Shown here one piece after another: positions 40,473 to 42,056 of a stretch of DNA of 42,056 nt (the first letter of the stretch is position 1; every line of letters begins with the position of its first letter). The notes under the pieces are model-generated. The model ran no database searches. It saw nothing but the letters and a program-made list of their open reading frames with translations, and had not been told where the DNA came from. A program made the translations under genes and the position numbers. Source of the DNA: MWCR01 sp041665165 (GTDB lineage Bacteria > Patescibacteriota > Patescibacteriia > 2-12-FULL-60-25); contig JBAYJJ010000006.1 of the NCBI GenBank assembly GCA_041665165.1, positions 1 to 42,056 of the forward strand, read 5' to 3'.

Positions 40473-40970
40473 TTATTTGTCCGGGATGAGTCGTTCCTCG
40501 CGGAACTTGGAGATATCCACGCCGAGCTTGTCAGGGCCGAAACCATGAGGGAAAAAGTCCTTGAGCGTAGCCAGGACAATCTTGTCCTTTTTGGTCGTGG
40601 AGAGAATGAAGATGATTTCATTGCCAGAGATGATCTGGGCTTCGTGAAGCATCTGGCAACAAGCGCCGCATGGCTCGGTGACCTCTGTGGTATTGGAGTC
40701 CTTGCCCTGGCCGATGATGGCCAGATACTTGAACTTGCGGTGGCCATGGGCATAGGCATGGAGAATGGCTCCGCGCTCAGCGCAGATTGTGGAGCCCGAA
40801 GCAGCATTGGCCACATTCACTCCGCAAAAGACCTTGCTCTCTGGCGTGGCCAAAGCCGCTCCAACGGAAAAGCCAGAATACGGATCATAGGCATAACGCA
40901 GAACCTGCGCAGCCTTGGTCAGTGCCTTGATCTGAAGATCATTCAAATCCTGGTATTCAATCTCGTGCAT
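40473..40970 (-). CDS. cdd: Cytidine deaminase
   Basis: A 165-residue enzyme that deaminates cytidine to uridine in pyrimidine salvage. The zinc site is TICAERGAI (Cys63; Glu65 is the proton shuttle) and EPCGACCQML (Cys101, Cys104). The substrate segment is YSGFSVGAAL and NVANAASG. It is somewhat longer than the usual homotetrameric form (about 130 residues) because of a C-terminal tail (from about residue 130) with FFPHGFGPDKLG. Shine-Dalgarno AAGGAG lies 8 nt before the ATG. Confidence 0.93.
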   Translation of the reverse strand: MHEIEYQDLNDLQIKALTKAAQVLRYAYDPYSGFSVGAALATPESKVFCGVNVANAASGSTICAERGAILHAYAHGHRKFKYLAIIGQGKDSNTTEVTEPCGACCQMLHEAQIISGNEIIFILSTTKKDKIVLATLKDFFPHGFGPDKLGVDISKFREERLIPDK

Positions 40971-41176
40971 GCCGACGCTCCTTTGTCTGAGTTTGATGCC
41001 CCGCCTCGATTTGAGGTAGATAACGACGGGGTCCCGCCCGGGGCGGTGATGCTGTGCGAGGATAGCTCAAGCTGCAATTTTTGTAAATACCCTTACCTGC
41101 TTAGCCAGTTGCACCCTAACCCTATTTCATATAACATTTGGCCAGCAAAGTTTTGGGTCTAAACAAGGAGGAAGGC
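40971..41176. other. 206-bp intergenic region with G/C-rich hairpin potential
   Basis: CCCCGCC (41000 region) can pair with GGGGCGG (41040 region), and CCTCGATTTGAGG forms a small hairpin. A weak promoter (TTGCAC at 41109-41114, TATAAC at 41130-41135, 15-nt spacer) precedes the next gene. Whether the hairpins form a functional RNA cannot be told from one sequence. Confidence 0.35.
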
Positions 41177-41581
41177 ATGTGGCTCTTTGACACAATCGCA
41201 AACCTGTTCCGCTCCAAAAAACCGAGGCCTCATCTGACCTCATTTACCGGACGCATTCAAGGCTCTGGGTGGGTAAAACAAGTGGCCTGCGAACACGGCA
41301 CCACTGAGCATTTGCTCACAGTCATGGTCTTGGGCGTAAAATGCGAACTTAGGAGTTCGCCCATGTGTGTCAAGTGCACCGAGGACTACCTGCACAAGCA
41401 CAGCACCCTGTGCGCTATCTGCAAGCAGCCCATCTACCCAGGCAAGCCCATTGGCTATGGCTTGGGAGGCAAAGCTGATCATGCTTTCGCGCACTCAAGC
41501 TGCACTGGTTCGGCCATGTATTGCGGGCAGTGGGGCGAGGGCCAGCCAGTCTACATGAAAGAAGCTCAGGCTCCGGTGTAA
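41177..41581 (+). CDS. Small Cys-rich zinc-binding protein
   Basis: Starts at the ATG after AACAAGGAGGAAGGC, a very strong Shine-Dalgarno. About 134 residues. Probable zinc-binding pairs are CVKC and CAIC (in MCVKCTEDYL and TLCAICKQPI), preceded by Cys/His in VACEHG and followed by HSSC, a treble-clef or LIM-like arrangement. No signal peptide. No family recognised beyond zinc binding. The next gene begins 11 nt after the stop with another strong site, so the two are an operon. Confidence 0.7.
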   Translation: MWLFDTIANLFRSKKPRPHLTSFTGRIQGSGWVKQVACEHGTTEHLLTVMVLGVKCELRSSPMCVKCTEDYLHKHSTLCAICKQPIYPGKPIGYGLGGKADHAFAHSSCTGSAMYCGQWGEGQPVYMKEAQAPV

Positions 41582-41592
41582 AGGGGGTAGAC

Positions 41593-42056
41593 ATGTTGAA
41601 CCACCTGATGCGCACGCAGGAAGTTCCGGCCAGGTATATGCTGAAATTCGACAATGCCTCGGCTTCGTTCCTTTTACATCTCCATCCAGAGTTCCTTGAA
41701 TTCATGGGGAATATCTTGCACAGCCACGAGGCGCGAATATTGGAAAGCCTCAAGCGAGAATGCGAGAAACTTGAGATTCCCGAACTGATTTGGAATCCAT
41801 CCGGTGATATGGGTTGCGGCCAGGCCATGCTCTACCAGGGCGAAAAAGACAACTGGCAAACTTGGCAGCTTCCCCTGCCCAGGATAATGGACGGACACAC
41901 AGGCCCGCAAGATTGGTCCAAAGGGTTCGCCACCTCCATGTCACTGCGAAGCATATTTGACTTCGCTCACCACCAAGACGCTCCAGGCTCAAAAATCTGC
42001 AAGCAGATGATGAGCTATTCCATGGTCGTGGCTAACCGGATCTATGGCGGCGCGAT
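41593..42056 (+). CDS. Orphan protein, truncated by window end
   Basis: ATG preceded by AAGGGGGTAGAC. The frame stays open for at least 154 codons to the last base. Visible sequence is helical and acidic/aromatic, with HLHPEFLEFMGNILHSHEARI near the start, then a Trp-rich stretch (DNWQTWQLPLP) and MSYSMVVANRIYGGA at the end of the window. No signal peptide, no membrane helix, no recognised family. It follows the zinc-binding gene by 11 nt. Confidence 0.65.
   Translation, partial: MLNHLMRTQEVPARYMLKFDNASASFLLHLHPEFLEFMGNILHSHEARILESLKRECEKLEIPELIWNPSGDMGCGQAMLYQGEKDNWQTWQLPLPRIMDGHTGPQDWSKGFATSMSLRSIFDFAHHQDAPGSKICKQMMSYSMVVANRIYGGA

Noticed and set aside
40452..41162. Long plus-strand open frame of 236 codons
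   Set aside because: It is antisense to cdd, which has complete zinc-site motifs and a Shine-Dalgarno sequence. The translated product has no recognisable domain.
37084..42056. Prophage remnant
   Set aside because: Orphan genes with strong ribosome sites are present, but no integrase, capsid, terminase or attachment site was seen at the tRNAs.

Overview
The window looks like a chromosomal segment of a Candidate Phyla Radiation (Patescibacteria, Parcubacteria-like) bacterium. This rests on gene content, not on a database match: a ThrS without the N-terminal TGS domain, many small one- or two-helix envelope proteins, VirB2/TrbC-like two-helix modules with Cys-rich N-termini, compact gene spacing, several near-leaderless promoters, and many short dispersed repeats between and inside genes. 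No rRNA, CRISPR array, integrase or transposase is visible.

Layout. 1-9077 (minus strand): thrS behind a T-box-like leader, a large beta-helix surface protein whose start lies behind a (CT)7 tract, a membrane-anchored envelope protein, ddl, and a nucleotidyltransferase-fold protein. 9078-13293 (minus): dnaE with one frame break, and a NYN-domain nuclease. 13381-14616: two small membrane proteins with strong ribosome binding sites, a one-helix coiled-coil protein, and an encapsulated-ferritin-like protein. 14685-18764 (minus): pheS, a three-helix membrane protein, pheT. 18814-19302: a DUF559 nuclease gene between 18-bp inverted repeats. 19312-23007 (minus): site-2 protease, murI, phosphomannomutase. 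23117-34887 (plus): lemA, clpC, then an envelope cluster (disordered C-terminally anchored protein, beta-propeller, cysteine-less DsbA-like protein, two tandem VirB2-like proteins fused to a lysozyme-like and a formylglycine-enzyme-like domain), then radA. 34889-42056: recG, a lipoprotein, orphan genes, tRNA-Arg(GCG), two tRNA-Ser, cdd, a zinc-binding protein, and an open reading frame that runs off the end.

How it works together. Ddl, MurI and the lysozyme-like domain point to peptidoglycan metabolism. ThrS, PheS, PheT and three tRNAs serve translation; DnaE, RadA and RecG serve replication and repair. The 26.3-33.5 kb cluster looks like part of a secretion or surface machine, but no VirB4-type ATPase is present here.

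Main points of interest: (1) short palindromic and 7-bp-period repeats inserted in frame into pheS, pheT, phosphomannomutase, dnaE, radA and recG; (2) the DUF559 cassette with inverted ends beside similar palindromes; (3) a putative phase-variable switch at the surface protein; (4) a minimal T-box candidate for thrS; (5) the tandem VirB2-like/enzyme fusions.
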